Assembly (NCBI GenBank): GCA_024278855.1
Contig: JAJRSJ010000004.1
Location: 28,118 to 92,117, forward strand
Direction of reading: 5' to 3'
From: Alphaproteobacteria bacterium
GTDB taxonomy: Bacteria > Pseudomonadota > Alphaproteobacteria > Caulobacterales > Maricaulaceae
Length of the DNA stretch: 64,000 bases
Below, piece after piece: positions 55,361 to 64,000 of the stretch (its first letter is position 1; every line of letters starts with the position of its first letter). Below the pieces are notes generated by a model. The model had not been told where the DNA came from and did no database searches. It saw nothing but the letters and a program-made list of their open reading frames with translations. Position numbers and translations under genes: made by a program.

Positions 55361-56887
55361 ATGAATTCTATATCAAAACTTATCTTGTTGGCGGCGGTTA
55401 GCTCGCTGGCTTTGGCCTCTTGCGAGCAAGCTCAAAATACTGCCGGGGCCAATGAAACTCAAGAAAGCGGAACCTTGGCCTCTGAAGTCGAGGCCACAAA
55501 AGCGCCCGCAGTCAAATCTGGCGCTAAGGCCAAAAACGTTATCCTGTTCATTGGCGACGGCATGGGGATTTCTACCATTACGGCGGCGCGGATATTTGAC
55601 GGGCAATCCAAAGGCATGAGCGGTGAGGACAATAAATTATCATTCGAAGAATTTCCGCACCTGTCCTTGGTCAAAACCTATAATCTCGACGCTCAGGTCG
55701 CCGACAGTGCCGGTACGGCTAGCGCCATGAATACCGGGCTAAAAACCCAGATCAGCAAGATTAACGTGCGCCCGGACGGATTGTTCGCAGGCTGCGCCGA
55801 TAGTGCCGCCGTGCCGACAACCTTGTTTGTTGATATGGCTGAACGGGCCGGCATGTCTACGGGCGTTGTCTCCACAGCGCGCATCACCCACGCTACCCCG
55901 GCTGCCTTTTATGGTCACTCCCCTAGTCGGTACTGGGAGCACGACGGGGATATAACACCGGACGGCCTTGAACACGGCTGTACCGATTTGGCGCAACAAC
56001 TGATAAATTATAATGAGGGAGATGGTCTGGACATTGCTATGGGCGGCGGACGGCGCGGGTTTTTGTCCAAAAGCCTTCTGGACAGCGGGCGGCGCACCGA
56101 CGGCAAAGATTTAACGGCCCAATGGGAAGCCAAAGGGGAAGCCAAAGGGGAAGCCAAAGGTGATCAAAAGGGCGAGCAATATGTCTATGTCTCGGACGCG
56201 GACGAGCTTCGCGGCCTTAAACCCGAGGCAAAGCAAAAAATCCTTGGCCTGTTTAGCAATAGCCATATGGATTATGAAACCGACCGTAATAATGAACAAC
56301 AACCGTCCCTGACTGAAATGACCGAATTTGCCATCAAAAACCTGGAAGCGCGCGGCACCGGTTATTATTTGATGGTCGAAGCAGGCCGCATCGACCATGC
56401 CCATCACGGCTCCAACGCTTACCGCGCTCTTTCCGAGACCCAGGAATTGGCTCGCGCCGTAGCCTTGGCCGACAAGCTAACGAGCGACGAGGACACTTTG
56501 ATATTGGTCACGGCTGACCACAGCCATGTATTTTCCATTGCCGGATACCCGGCGCTCGGCAATCCGATTTTGGGGCTTGTCCGCTCCATTGACCGCGAGA
56601 CCGGGAAACCGTCCACGGAGTTAAGCAAGGCGGCGGACGGCCTGCCTTACACCACGCTTGGTTATCATAACGGCTCCAACGTGCGTTCGGACGAACCACA
56701 AACCGATAATATGGTGCAAGACAAAGATTATAAACAACAATCCGCCATACGCCGCGCCTCGGAAACACACGCCGGTGAAGACGTAGCCCTCTACGCCAAA
56801 GGCCCCGGCGCCGATAAAGTAAAAGGTACAATCGATCAAGCCGAGATTTTCGACATTATGAAAGATGCGGTGGGGTTAGAAAAATAA
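55361..56887 (+). CDS. Alkaline phosphatase, PhoA type, predicted lipoprotein
   Basis: Releases phosphate from phosphomonoesters in the periplasm or at the surface. The ATG at 55361 follows AGGGAA and opens a lipoprotein signal ending LASC (C21), unlike the soluble E. coli enzyme. Alkaline-phosphatase motifs: LFIGDGMGISTITAAR (metal aspartate), VADSAGTASAMNTG with the catalytic serine, THATPAAFYGHSPSR, EAGRIDHAHHG and VTADHSHVF, giving the usual zinc and magnesium ligands. 508 residues. A 12-bp tandem duplication (56126-56161) inserts EAKGEAKGEAKG in a surface loop. Confidence 0.93.
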   Translation: MNSISKLILLAAVSSLALASCEQAQNTAGANETQESGTLASEVEATKAPAVKSGAKAKNVILFIGDGMGISTITAARIFDGQSKGMSGEDNKLSFEEFPHLSLVKTYNLDAQVADSAGTASAMNTGLKTQISKINVRPDGLFAGCADSAAVPTTLFVDMAERAGMSTGVVSTARITHATPAAFYGHSPSRYWEHDGDITPDGLEHGCTDLAQQLINYNEGDGLDIAMGGGRRGFLSKSLLDSGRRTDGKDLTAQWEAKGEAKGEAKGDQKGEQYVYVSDADELRGLKPEAKQKILGLFSNSHMDYETDRNNEQQPSLTEMTEFAIKNLEARGTGYYLMVEAGRIDHAHHGSNAYRALSETQELARAVALADKLTSDEDTLILVTADHSHVFSIAGYPALGNPILGLVRSIDRETGKPSTELSKAADGLPYTTLGYHNGSNVRSDEPQTDNMVQDKDYKQQSAIRRASETHAGEDVALYAKGPGADKVKGTIDQAEIFDIMKDAVGLEK

Positions 56888-56910
56888 ATCCTTCGCCAAT
56901 TACCAAACAC

Positions 56911-56948
56911 AGAAAAAGCGTGGCGGGATTTTCCACCGCGCTTTTTCT
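56911..56948 (+). terminator. Rho-independent terminator after phoA
   Basis: AGAAAAAGCG and CGCTTTTTCT form the outer stem, with GGCGG/CCACC-like pairing inside and a TTTT loop. The A-run and T-run on either side could let it work in both directions. Confidence 0.8.
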
Positions 56949-56968
56949 GTACCTACAGTTCAGACAAT

Positions 56969-56999
56969 AAAAAAGGCGGGAGAAACCTCCCGCCTTTTT
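56969..56999 (-). terminator. Rho-independent terminator after the TonB receptor gene
   Basis: AAAAAGGCGGGA and TCCCGCCTTTTT arms around GAAACC, 24 bp past the stop of the minus-strand receptor gene. The symmetric A and T runs make it bidirectional. Confidence 0.9.
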
Positions 57000-57022
57000 C
57001 GTTTTATAGTTATGCCATCGAA

Positions 57023-60000
57023 TTAAAACTCGTAGCGGATACCTACTTTTACTTTGTACAAGCTACGGTCAAGGTCAAGAAAACCAAGACTATCTGCTCT
57101 ATATCTAGAGTAACGATATACACAGCTAGCCTGGGCTGTACATGTAGTACGTGGATCATCACCCCTTAGAGCGCTCGCACCGTCAACACCATTTGCGGCA
57201 ACATCTGCGGCCGCAACCAGATCAGCAGTAACTAACCGGATTGTATCAAAGCCAGAACCGCGCTTGCGGGTACCCCAATCACTATCCAGAAGGTTCAGGA
57301 CATTGCGAATGTGGACATATACCTTGATTTTATTGCCGGCCAGACGTTTTTGGCCAAAATCACCGAATGGCAATTCTTGGGAGAAACTTAAATCCCAAAG
57401 TTGGTTCCAAGCAGAAGCATTCTGATTTCTATCAACAATACTACCAGGTGTTAGACCATTTGCATTTATATAGCTGATAAAGTCCGCTTGATCCGCCGCA
57501 TCAAAGCCAGCGCCAAATACAACGGCAGGATCGTTAAATGCACCGCCGCTTATCATTGGAATATAGAGCAAGTCGTTATCGCGTGGACTTCCAGATATAG
57601 AACGGCCAAACAATGCATTACTACTGCTTACATTAAAGGTATTGCTGTAGGGTTCGCCTGAAGTAATATTACCGAAGATATCCAAACGTGTAGTCAAATC
57701 ATCGAAGAAATTTCTCTCAAAGGCAAAGTTTAAACCAAATTTATGTTTTGTGTTAAACGGTGCAATACCTGTGAGTGGGTTATTCCGGTCAACGCCAATT
57801 GTAGCACGTAAGCTGGAGATACCCCGGCTTGACGTACCTGGTGTTACGCTTTCAACATCTGAATAAGTATAGTTGACATTGAAACTACCGCCAAAATCAT
57901 ACTGCTTGGCTAAGCCCACAGACATAATATGCCCACGACCACCTTCAGAATTTGTCAGCTGAATTGCGTCGCGAACACCCAAATCGGCCAAATCAGCATA
58001 AATAATACGTCCGTCCGGTGCGACACCTGTGTTGGAAACACCAGCCAGTTCTGTTTGGGCTAGATTTTCCCAGCGGAAACCTTGCTTGGATTTTGAGTAC
58101 AAATACTGTGCGGTGAACAGATAATCATCACCCAAGTCGATCCCGCCCCAATTGGCATCAAAACCTTGTTCCCATTTCAGGCTTGCTTTCCATGTAGAAG
58201 GCGTCTGGAAGTTAGGATCAATCAGATCAATATCGGCGGACGATGTTGGGTCTGACGCAGCAACGGCGTCAAGCAGAACTTGCGGAACCACTGTTGGATC
58301 CAAATTCGTCAGGCCGCCACCAAATGCGCTGAAAATTTGCGGTTGATAAGCATTGGAAATCCAAACCATCGGGTTACTACCCGAGAACAAACCAAAACCA
58401 CCGCTAACTTTTGTGCGTGCGTACGGCGTATAAGAAAAACCGACACGTGGTAAGAGAATGCTTATACCATCAAGATTATTTTGACTGGAGCGCCCATAAG
58501 CGGTAGCAAAATCTTGGCGAAGCGGCGTTTGGTCACCTTGAATAAAGGTCTCAAAACGCACGCCACCGTTGACAATAAGATCAGGGTTAACCTGCCATTC
58601 GTCTTGTGCAAAGACAGACAAAGTCTGGAAGCCAAATGCGGCAGAGGCATCAGCCACATTATTTGATTGGGCGTTACGGTAACTCACAGAACCTGTCCGG
58701 TTGATCAAGTCCGTCAAGCTGTCAAATGTAAAGCGGCCCAAGGAATCAAATACGAAAAAGTTAACCAAGCTGTAATCCTGGTAAGAACCTCCGGCCGTGA
58801 TCGTGTGATCATCCATTAAATATGTACCACTACCAAACAACTGCAACCTTGTATCTTCAAATGAGTTTGCATGGCGGAAACGGTCACAACCAGCCGTAAA
58901 TGTAGCCTGATTATCCAAAATCAAACCTTCAAGCGGCGTGCCGATTAAATCGGCGTCATTTGGCCTAAACGGATTCTAATCTCGCCAATTCCAGTGCCGG
59001 CATTACAGTTTTGTCCAAGCACTTTCTTGCTTGAACCAACACGGAACTCGGTTGAGAAATTTTCACTCCAATCTGAATATAACTGCCCGGAATAGGTATC
59101 AACATCGATGGGACGCTGATAATTGGCACTTAAGAAACGGTTACCAACACTTTCCCCAGTATCTCTTGAACGACGGTAAGATATGCTAGCACGGTGGTCA
59201 TCATTGATGTTCCAGTCAAGTTTACCCAGTATTTTTTCATTGGTCGTCGGGTTGCTGACAACCAATGGTCTTGCACCAGGGTCAAAACCGAAAGCAGTTT
59301 GGATAAATGGTGCCAAAGCCGCATAGGCTTCTGGTGCGAAATCCCTGTCTTGAAACGTGATAGGTATGGCCGTATCATATTTTTCATAGCTACCGAAGAA
59401 GAACAATTTGTCTTTGATGATTGGGCCGCCAACGACGCCGCCGTAAGTTTCCTCTTTAAAATCATCTAAAGCCACATCGGTACCGGCAATACGGTCACCA
59501 ATAAAGGCGGAGCCTGAGCGCTCGTAAAATGCAACCCCGTCTAAACTATTTGTACCAGACTTCAAGACAACGTTAACAAGTCCGCCTTGGAAGCCTGAGT
59601 TAATCACCGAATAATCACTGGCAACGATGGAAACTGACTCGATCGTATCAAGCGAAATAGGTGAACGATTGCCGGGGAATGTCGAGCTTCTGAGGCCAAA
59701 ATCATCTTGCTCAAAAATACCGTCAATGGCAATGGCGTTAAATCTCGGGTTTTGTCCGCCAATGGAAAGATTGCCAACATCACCGTTGGAGTGAGTGAGA
59801 GGGTCGCGCAATAAAGTGTCCGTTAAGTCGCGGTCAACCGATGGCTGGTTCTCGACATCACTGGCATTGAAAGCGGATCCCGCTCCATTGTTCAGACTGA
59901 TGTCGGTTAATCTACGTCCAACAACAATAATCTCGTCCGTTACACTGAGCGCCTCAAGGTCAAAATTAACACTAACCGGGCTGCCCGCATTGAAAGATAG

Positions 60001-60297
60001 ACCTTCTTTAATTTCAGGAGTTGCCCCCGGAGCCGTTACGGTGATTCTGTAAGGGCCGCCAACACGCAGGCCGCGCTCGGTATATACACCGTTTGAAGAT
60101 GTCGTCGCCGTTGAAACACGGCCAGTAGGCACATGCAAGATGGTAACTGTCGCGCCAGATACCGGCGCACCGTCCGCGCCCGTTACTATACCGCGAACAG
60201 CAGAGGCGGAAGTCTGGGCAAAGGCTGTTACGCCCAGTGTTGAACTCATTATCGTCGCGGCACCGAGCAATAGCGCTGATTTAGTAAAATTATTCAT
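57023..60297 (-). CDS. Oar-like TonB-dependent receptor, apparent one-base frameshift
   Basis: An outer-membrane receptor for active uptake of a large substrate. From ATG 60297: signal peptide (ending TAFA), a carboxypeptidase-regulatory-like beta domain (VRGIVTGADGAPVSGATVTI), a plug (DEIIVVGRRLTDISLNN, VNVVLKSGTNSLDG), then a barrel ending in an aromatic residue (KVKVGIRYEF). The first part stops at 58945 and the barrel frame begins in another phase. A missing C at about 58962-58965 (GGCC in place of GGCCC) explains this: restoring it gives RLGPNDADLIGTPLEGLILD and a 1091-residue protein. Placed between two phosphatase genes, it may import phosphate esters; that is inference. Confidence 0.88.
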
Positions 60298-60497
60298 TAG
60301 GGAACCCTCATTTGATATTAAATATGGCAAAGTGACCTTTAGCCCATCACAAAATGGACACGTTGGAGCAATGTGTCTTGATTACAAACCATTTACAATA
60401 GGTATTGTGAATTTTTATTAACTGGGTGTTAACTAGTTGCCAAGTGTGATATTTATGTCATTCTTTACGAGCGAAATTAACAATATTGAGGTAAAAA
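60298..60497. promoter_or_regulatory. Divergent promoter region between the TonB receptor and phoD
   Basis: 200 bp of AT-rich sequence serving both genes. TTAACTG (60418-60424), GGTG, TTAACTA (60429-60435) is a direct repeat with an 11-bp period, the spacing expected for an OmpR/PhoB-family regulator, though the half-site does not match the E. coli Pho box. TGTCAT occurs once at about 60455. GAGG and AGG sequences precede the two starts. Confidence 0.3.
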
Positions 60498-62195
60498 ATG
60501 GGTAATATTACACGGCGCGGCGCTTTATTTACAGGAATTTCACTGGCGGGCGCTTCGGCGGCGTCCTGTGCAAATACGAAAATAGGCGAATCGGTAAATT
60601 ACCCGGTAAAATTTGTTCACGGCGTGGCTAGCGGTGACCCGGGCACGGATAGAATGGTCATTTGGACGCGAATCACTGCCAGTACAAAAGCCAGTGCAAA
60701 TGATGTAGTTCCGGCGGCCATTCCCGTTAAATGGGAAATGGCTACGGACGCGGATTTTCGCAAAATCCGCCGCACGGGTAAAACCGCCACCAGTGCCGCG
60801 CGCGACTTCACGGTAAAGGTCGATGTGACAGGTCTAAAACCGGGGCAGGTCTATTATTACCGTTTTAAACTTGGCAAGACCATTTCGCCCGTGGGGCGCA
60901 CGAAGACCCTGCCCGTTGGTGCGTTGGAACAAGCCCGCTTTGCCGTCGTCTCTTGCACGAATTTCCCCTTTGGTTATTTCAATGTTTATGACCATATCGC
61001 CCGCCAAGACGGTTTTGACGCGGTTATTCATCTGGGTGATTATTTCTATGAATACGGCACGGACAGCTACGGCGGCAGGACGGGCAAGAGGCTCGACCGC
61101 AACCATGAACCGGCCCACGAAACCGTCACGCTCAAGGATTACCGTACCCGTCACGCCCAGTACAAAGCCGATACATCTTCACAAGCCATGCACGCGGCCC
61201 ACCCGCTTATCGCAATATGGGACGACCACGAGACGGCGAACGATTCGTGGCAGACCGGCGCGCAAAACCACAATGCGGGCGAAGGCAGTTGGGAGATGCG
61301 CCGGGGCGCCGCCATGCAGGCCTATTATGAATATATGCCGGTGCGCGACCCCGAGCCGGGCAAAGCCCGCGAAGCTTTGTTTCGGGATTTCAGCTTTGGG
61401 GATTTATTGTCGCTACACACGTTGGAAACCCGCCTCACGGCCCGCACACAGCCTTTGAACTATGCGCAATATATGGATAAACTCACTAGCAAAGAGGCCG
61501 CCGCCCATTTCGCCGAAACCATCCTGTGGGACAAGGGGCGCGAAATGCTCGGGGCAGCACAAAAAGACTGGCTAGCCACATCGCTCAAGACTTCCAAAGA
61601 CGCCGGGACAAGTTGGCGACTTATTGCCAATCAGGTGTTGTTAGGGCCAGTGCTGTCGCCTGATCTTAGAGACTACGCAGGCAGTGCAGCCATTGAGCGC
61701 ATCGCCAAATTTAACCCGAATATCCGAAAATTTATCCAATTTTCGCCCCTGGGCCTCCCCATCAGCCTCGACAGTTGGGACGGATACCCGGCGGCCCGTG
61801 AAGCGTTTTATGTGCTGGCTCAAAAACAAGGCGTACAGGATTTATTGGTGGTGACCGGAGACACCCATGTCAGCCGGGTCAATAGTTTGAAAACCCAATT
61901 TGGCCAAAGCATGGGCGTCGAATTTGGCGTCACCGGCACAACCTCGCCCGGCCACGACGCCTATTTCAAAGACATGAGCCAGGATTATGAGCAGCGCCTG
62001 ATGGCCAAAAACAAAGACATGCACTGGATGCAATCCGCCGAGCGCGGCTATCTGGATTTGCACCTGACCAAAACCGAAGCCCACGCCAACTTCATAAGCG
62101 TAAGCACCACCCACGCCAAGGACTACACAACATTTACCGCCAAAAGTTTCAGTGTAAACAAAGACGGCGGGACGCTAAAGCTTGGGGATATTTAA
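60498..62195 (+). CDS. PhoD-family alkaline phosphatase/phosphodiesterase, Tat signal and lipobox
   Basis: Hydrolyses phosphomono- and diesters with an iron-calcium centre. The N-terminus has a twin-arginine motif (TRRGALF, R6-R7) and then ASC (C24), a plausible Tat-exported lipoprotein. PhoD landmarks: HGVASGDPGTDRMVIWTR, VVSCTNFPFGYFNVYDH with the iron cysteine, HLGDYFYEYG, AIWDDHETANDSW and VVTGDTHVSRV. 565 residues. ATG at 60498 with GAGG 8 nt upstream. Divergent from the TonB receptor gene, suggesting shared control. Confidence 0.93.
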   Translation: MGNITRRGALFTGISLAGASAASCANTKIGESVNYPVKFVHGVASGDPGTDRMVIWTRITASTKASANDVVPAAIPVKWEMATDADFRKIRRTGKTATSAARDFTVKVDVTGLKPGQVYYYRFKLGKTISPVGRTKTLPVGALEQARFAVVSCTNFPFGYFNVYDHIARQDGFDAVIHLGDYFYEYGTDSYGGRTGKRLDRNHEPAHETVTLKDYRTRHAQYKADTSSQAMHAAHPLIAIWDDHETANDSWQTGAQNHNAGEGSWEMRRGAAMQAYYEYMPVRDPEPGKAREALFRDFSFGDLLSLHTLETRLTARTQPLNYAQYMDKLTSKEAAAHFAETILWDKGREMLGAAQKDWLATSLKTSKDAGTSWRLIANQVLLGPVLSPDLRDYAGSAAIERIAKFNPNIRKFIQFSPLGLPISLDSWDGYPAAREAFYVLAQKQGVQDLLVVTGDTHVSRVNSLKTQFGQSMGVEFGVTGTTSPGHDAYFKDMSQDYEQRLMAKNKDMHWMQSAERGYLDLHLTKTEAHANFISVSTTHAKDYTTFTAKSFSVNKDGGTLKLGDI

Positions 62196-62375
62196 CTAGG
62201 GTCTGTTCCTGACTTAGGGTAACATAGCCCTTTCTCCCAATCTGCCCATTGCCTGCGCCCGCAGCTCACAAAGCTCATTTTGAGGGATAGGCGCTCATCT
62301 CGCGTATCATATGTAACCGACAGTATTTTTGCTCTGCAATGGCACGAACCGTAAGCAGTTTGAAAGGAAAAGGTT

Positions 62376-63641
62376 ATGGGTATTTTTAAACATATGCTCG
62401 ACACAACATTATCTGGTATGGTTGAGGCGGGTGCGCTTGAACTGACATATCCCGGCGGTTTAAAAAAACGCTACGGGCAGAAATTAGCTAAGCCCGTAAA
62501 AGCGAGGATTACCTCAAAGTCCTGGTTACGCCGTATCGTTTTTGACCCTGAACTGGCCTTGGGTGAAGCCTATATGCAAAACGGATTGCGCATTAAAAAC
62601 GACAATATATATGATTTTATGGATTTGCTGTGGGCCAATTTGCGCAGCAGTAAAAAACGGGTCGCCGCCGTACCCGAGCTGACCCGCCGGGCTTTGCGGC
62701 GCTTGGCCCAGTTTAACCCGGCCTCTCGCGCCCAAAAAAATGCGGCTCATCACTACGATATCGGCAATGATTTTTACGAATTGTTCTTGGATGATGATCT
62801 GCAATATTCCTGCGCCTATTACACAAACCGCAACGATACGCTTGAACACGCCCAAGCGGCCAAATGTGATCTGATTGCCAGAAAACTCGCCGTCAAACCC
62901 GGCCAATCCGTGCTTGAAATTGGTTGCGGTTGGGGTGGTCTGGGGATTTTTCTGGCACAGTCCACCGGCGCACAAGTAAAAGGTATCACCCTGGCCAAAG
63001 AGCAATTATGCACGGCGCGACAGCGGGTCGACGCGCTTGGTCTGTCCGGCCAAATTGATTTTGAACTTGAAGACTACCGGGCTTCCAAAGGTAAATATGA
63101 CCGGATTGTCTCCGTGGGCATGTTCGAACATGTGGGGGTCCCCCATTACCAAACATATTTTGACCAGATAGCCAAATTGCTCAATGACGACGGTGTCGCT
63201 CTTGTTCACACCATTGGCCGCACCGATACCAAAGGCATCACCAACCCGTGGATTGCCAAATATATTTTCCCCGGCGGCTATATTCCGTCCTTGTCAGAAA
63301 TCCTGCCCCATATTGAACGGGCCGGACTCATGGTCACAGATGTTGAGGTTTTGCGCCTGCACTACGCCGAAACCCTGCGCGAATGGCGGCGGCGGTTTTT
63401 GCTGCATAAGGACGAGGTGGCACAAAAGTACGGAGATGCATTTGTGCGCATGTGGAATTTTTATCTCGCCTCTTCCGAGCTGTCATTTCGCCACGGCTTA
63501 CACAATGTATTTCAAATCCAACTGACAAAACGTCAGGACGCCGTCCCCCTGACCCGCGATTATTTGTTGAGCGTGCCGCCAACAAATTCAGCCATCCAAC
63601 CACTGACAACAACGGCTCTGGCAAAAATACAGCGTTCATAA
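62376..63641 (+). CDS. cfa: Cyclopropane-fatty-acyl-phospholipid synthase
   Basis: Methylates unsaturated acyl chains of membrane phospholipids using S-adenosylmethionine. The 421 residues include a helical N-terminal lipid-binding part, HHYDIGNDFYELFLDDDLQY, SCAYYTN with the conserved cysteine/tyrosine region, the SAM motif VLEIGCGWGGLGIF, VGMFEHVGVPHY, and FPGGYIPS. AAAGGAAAAGG stands ahead of ATG 62376. The 180-bp gap before it (62196-62375) shows no feature that I recognise. Two small membrane-protein genes follow closely. Confidence 0.95.
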   Translation: MGIFKHMLDTTLSGMVEAGALELTYPGGLKKRYGQKLAKPVKARITSKSWLRRIVFDPELALGEAYMQNGLRIKNDNIYDFMDLLWANLRSSKKRVAAVPELTRRALRRLAQFNPASRAQKNAAHHYDIGNDFYELFLDDDLQYSCAYYTNRNDTLEHAQAAKCDLIARKLAVKPGQSVLEIGCGWGGLGIFLAQSTGAQVKGITLAKEQLCTARQRVDALGLSGQIDFELEDYRASKGKYDRIVSVGMFEHVGVPHYQTYFDQIAKLLNDDGVALVHTIGRTDTKGITNPWIAKYIFPGGYIPSLSEILPHIERAGLMVTDVEVLRLHYAETLREWRRRFLLHKDEVAQKYGDAFVRMWNFYLASSELSFRHGLHNVFQIQLTKRQDAVPLTRDYLLSVPPTNSAIQPLTTTALAKIQRS

Positions 63642-63650
63642 GGCAAATAT

Positions 63651-63899
63651 ATGCAACACGAAAATCACGAAAAGCAAGGCGGCACACGGTACCGCTTTTT
63701 GATAGCAGCAGGGGTGTTTGGCCTGTTGATCGGGGCCGTTTTACTATTCGAACACCGCGCCCACATCCCCAATGATTATATTTTTGTAGCGGTAATTTTA
63801 GGTCTTTGTATCGGCATGCATTTTTTCATGCACGGTGGTCATGGCGGGCACGGAGGACACGAAGCAGCTCCCGACAATGATAATAGAGACAAAAAATGA
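63651..63899 (+). CDS. Small membrane protein, DUF2933-like
   Basis: 82 residues with two hydrophobic helices (about 17-33 and 44-60) and a histidine/glycine-rich end, MHFFMHGGHGGHGGHEAAP, typical of DUF2933. Members often sit beside isoprenylcysteine methyltransferase-family genes in metal-related clusters. The histidine tail could bind metal; not tested. It starts 9 bp after cfa and overlaps the next gene by 4 bp. Confidence 0.8.
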   Translation: MQHENHEKQGGTRYRFLIAAGVFGLLIGAVLLFEHRAHIPNDYIFVAVILGLCIGMHFFMHGGHGGHGGHEAAPDNDNRDKK

Positions 63900-64000
63900 C
63901 TGATGCCACATCAACATTCACCAGCTACGGGCTTTGGCCTCTGGTTATCCTGAACTCGGCGATCTTCATAATTTTCGCCTTTAGCTTTACCAAGCCGTCA
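63896..64000 (+). CDS. Isoprenylcysteine carboxyl methyltransferase-family protein (start only)
   Basis: The window ends 35 codons into this gene. The peptide YGLWPLVILNSAIFIIFAF, then SFTKPS, matches the N-terminus of bacterial ICMT-like integral membrane methyltransferases. ATGA overlap with the DUF2933-like gene. Truncated by the window edge, not in the genome as far as can be seen. Confidence 0.7.
   Translation, partial: MTDATSTFTSYGLWPLVILNSAIFIIFAFSFTKPS

Noticed and set aside
1..64000. tRNA, rRNA, CRISPR array, prophage or transposase genes
   Set aside because: All gaps were read by eye on both strands and none shows a cloverleaf, regular spaced repeats or integrase/transposase motifs; a dedicated scan could not be run.

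Overview
The window reads as chromosomal DNA of an alphaproteobacterium, most likely a marine, aerobic, Gram-negative heterotroph (Hyphomonadaceae/Maricaulales-like is a guess). Support: a 14-subunit complex I operon followed by birA, coaX, rnj and methylmalonyl-CoA epimerase in the usual alphaproteobacterial order; an alphaproteobacterial-type SerC paired with SerA; a DUF1285 gene divergent from MoxR-DUF58-DUF4159-VWA genes; and an Oar-like TonB-dependent receptor. I found no rRNA, tRNA, CRISPR array, prophage or transposase.

Layout. 0.2-1.0 kb: an AT-rich orphan gene that may encode an ADP-ribosyltransferase-fold protein. 1-9.4 kb (all minus): purA, serA, serC, mce, rnj, coaX, birA. 9.4-24.9 kb (minus): nuoA-nuoN, interrupted by an unfamiliar lipoprotein gene between nuoC and nuoD and by a palindromic repeat element between nuoE and nuoF. 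25-36 kb: mixed housekeeping and envelope genes (glycine-zipper lipoprotein, DUF481 protein, folK, smpB, dapA, lytic transglycosylase, GT4 glycosyltransferase, HNH nuclease, lipoprotein cyclophilin, rpe, trkH, hslO). 36.5-38.9 kb: a sugar epimerase and GDP-mannose pyrophosphorylase pair. 38.9-41.9 kb (minus): a three-gene membrane module of a GrpE-like protein, a divergent Hsp70 with a transmembrane hairpin and a 47-residue membrane microprotein. 42-47.9 kb: ispG, a RodZ-like protein, dsbB, coq7, a second copy of the repeat element, a CCA/poly(A) polymerase, a NUDIX hydrolase and DUF1285. 48-55 kb: the MoxR/DUF58/DUF4159/VWA operon. 55-62 kb: a phosphate-ester block (lipoprotein PhoA, TonB receptor, Tat-lipoprotein PhoD). 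62-64 kb: cfa, a DUF2933-like small protein and the start of an isoprenylcysteine methyltransferase-family gene.

The most interesting signals are: (1) the Hsp70/GrpE-like/microprotein operon; (2) a decayed inverted duplication of the rnj translation start, which places a 26-nt perfect antisense of rnj codons in its own leader; (3) the lipoprotein gene coupled by ATGA overlaps on both sides inside nuo; (4) the possible PARP-like gene; and (5) repeat elements with a hairpin at each end, one of which supplies the ribosome-binding site of the DUF58 gene.

Sequence quality matters. nuoB, folK and the TonB receptor each carry what looks like a one-base deletion in a short run of identical bases, and restoring one base gives a full-length family protein in each case. 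DUF1285 also has an in-frame TAG near its start. Base-call errors in a draft assembly explain these better than four independent gene losses, but the sequence alone cannot settle it. Several in-frame and intergenic tandem duplications (12-21 bp units) show that slippage is frequent here.
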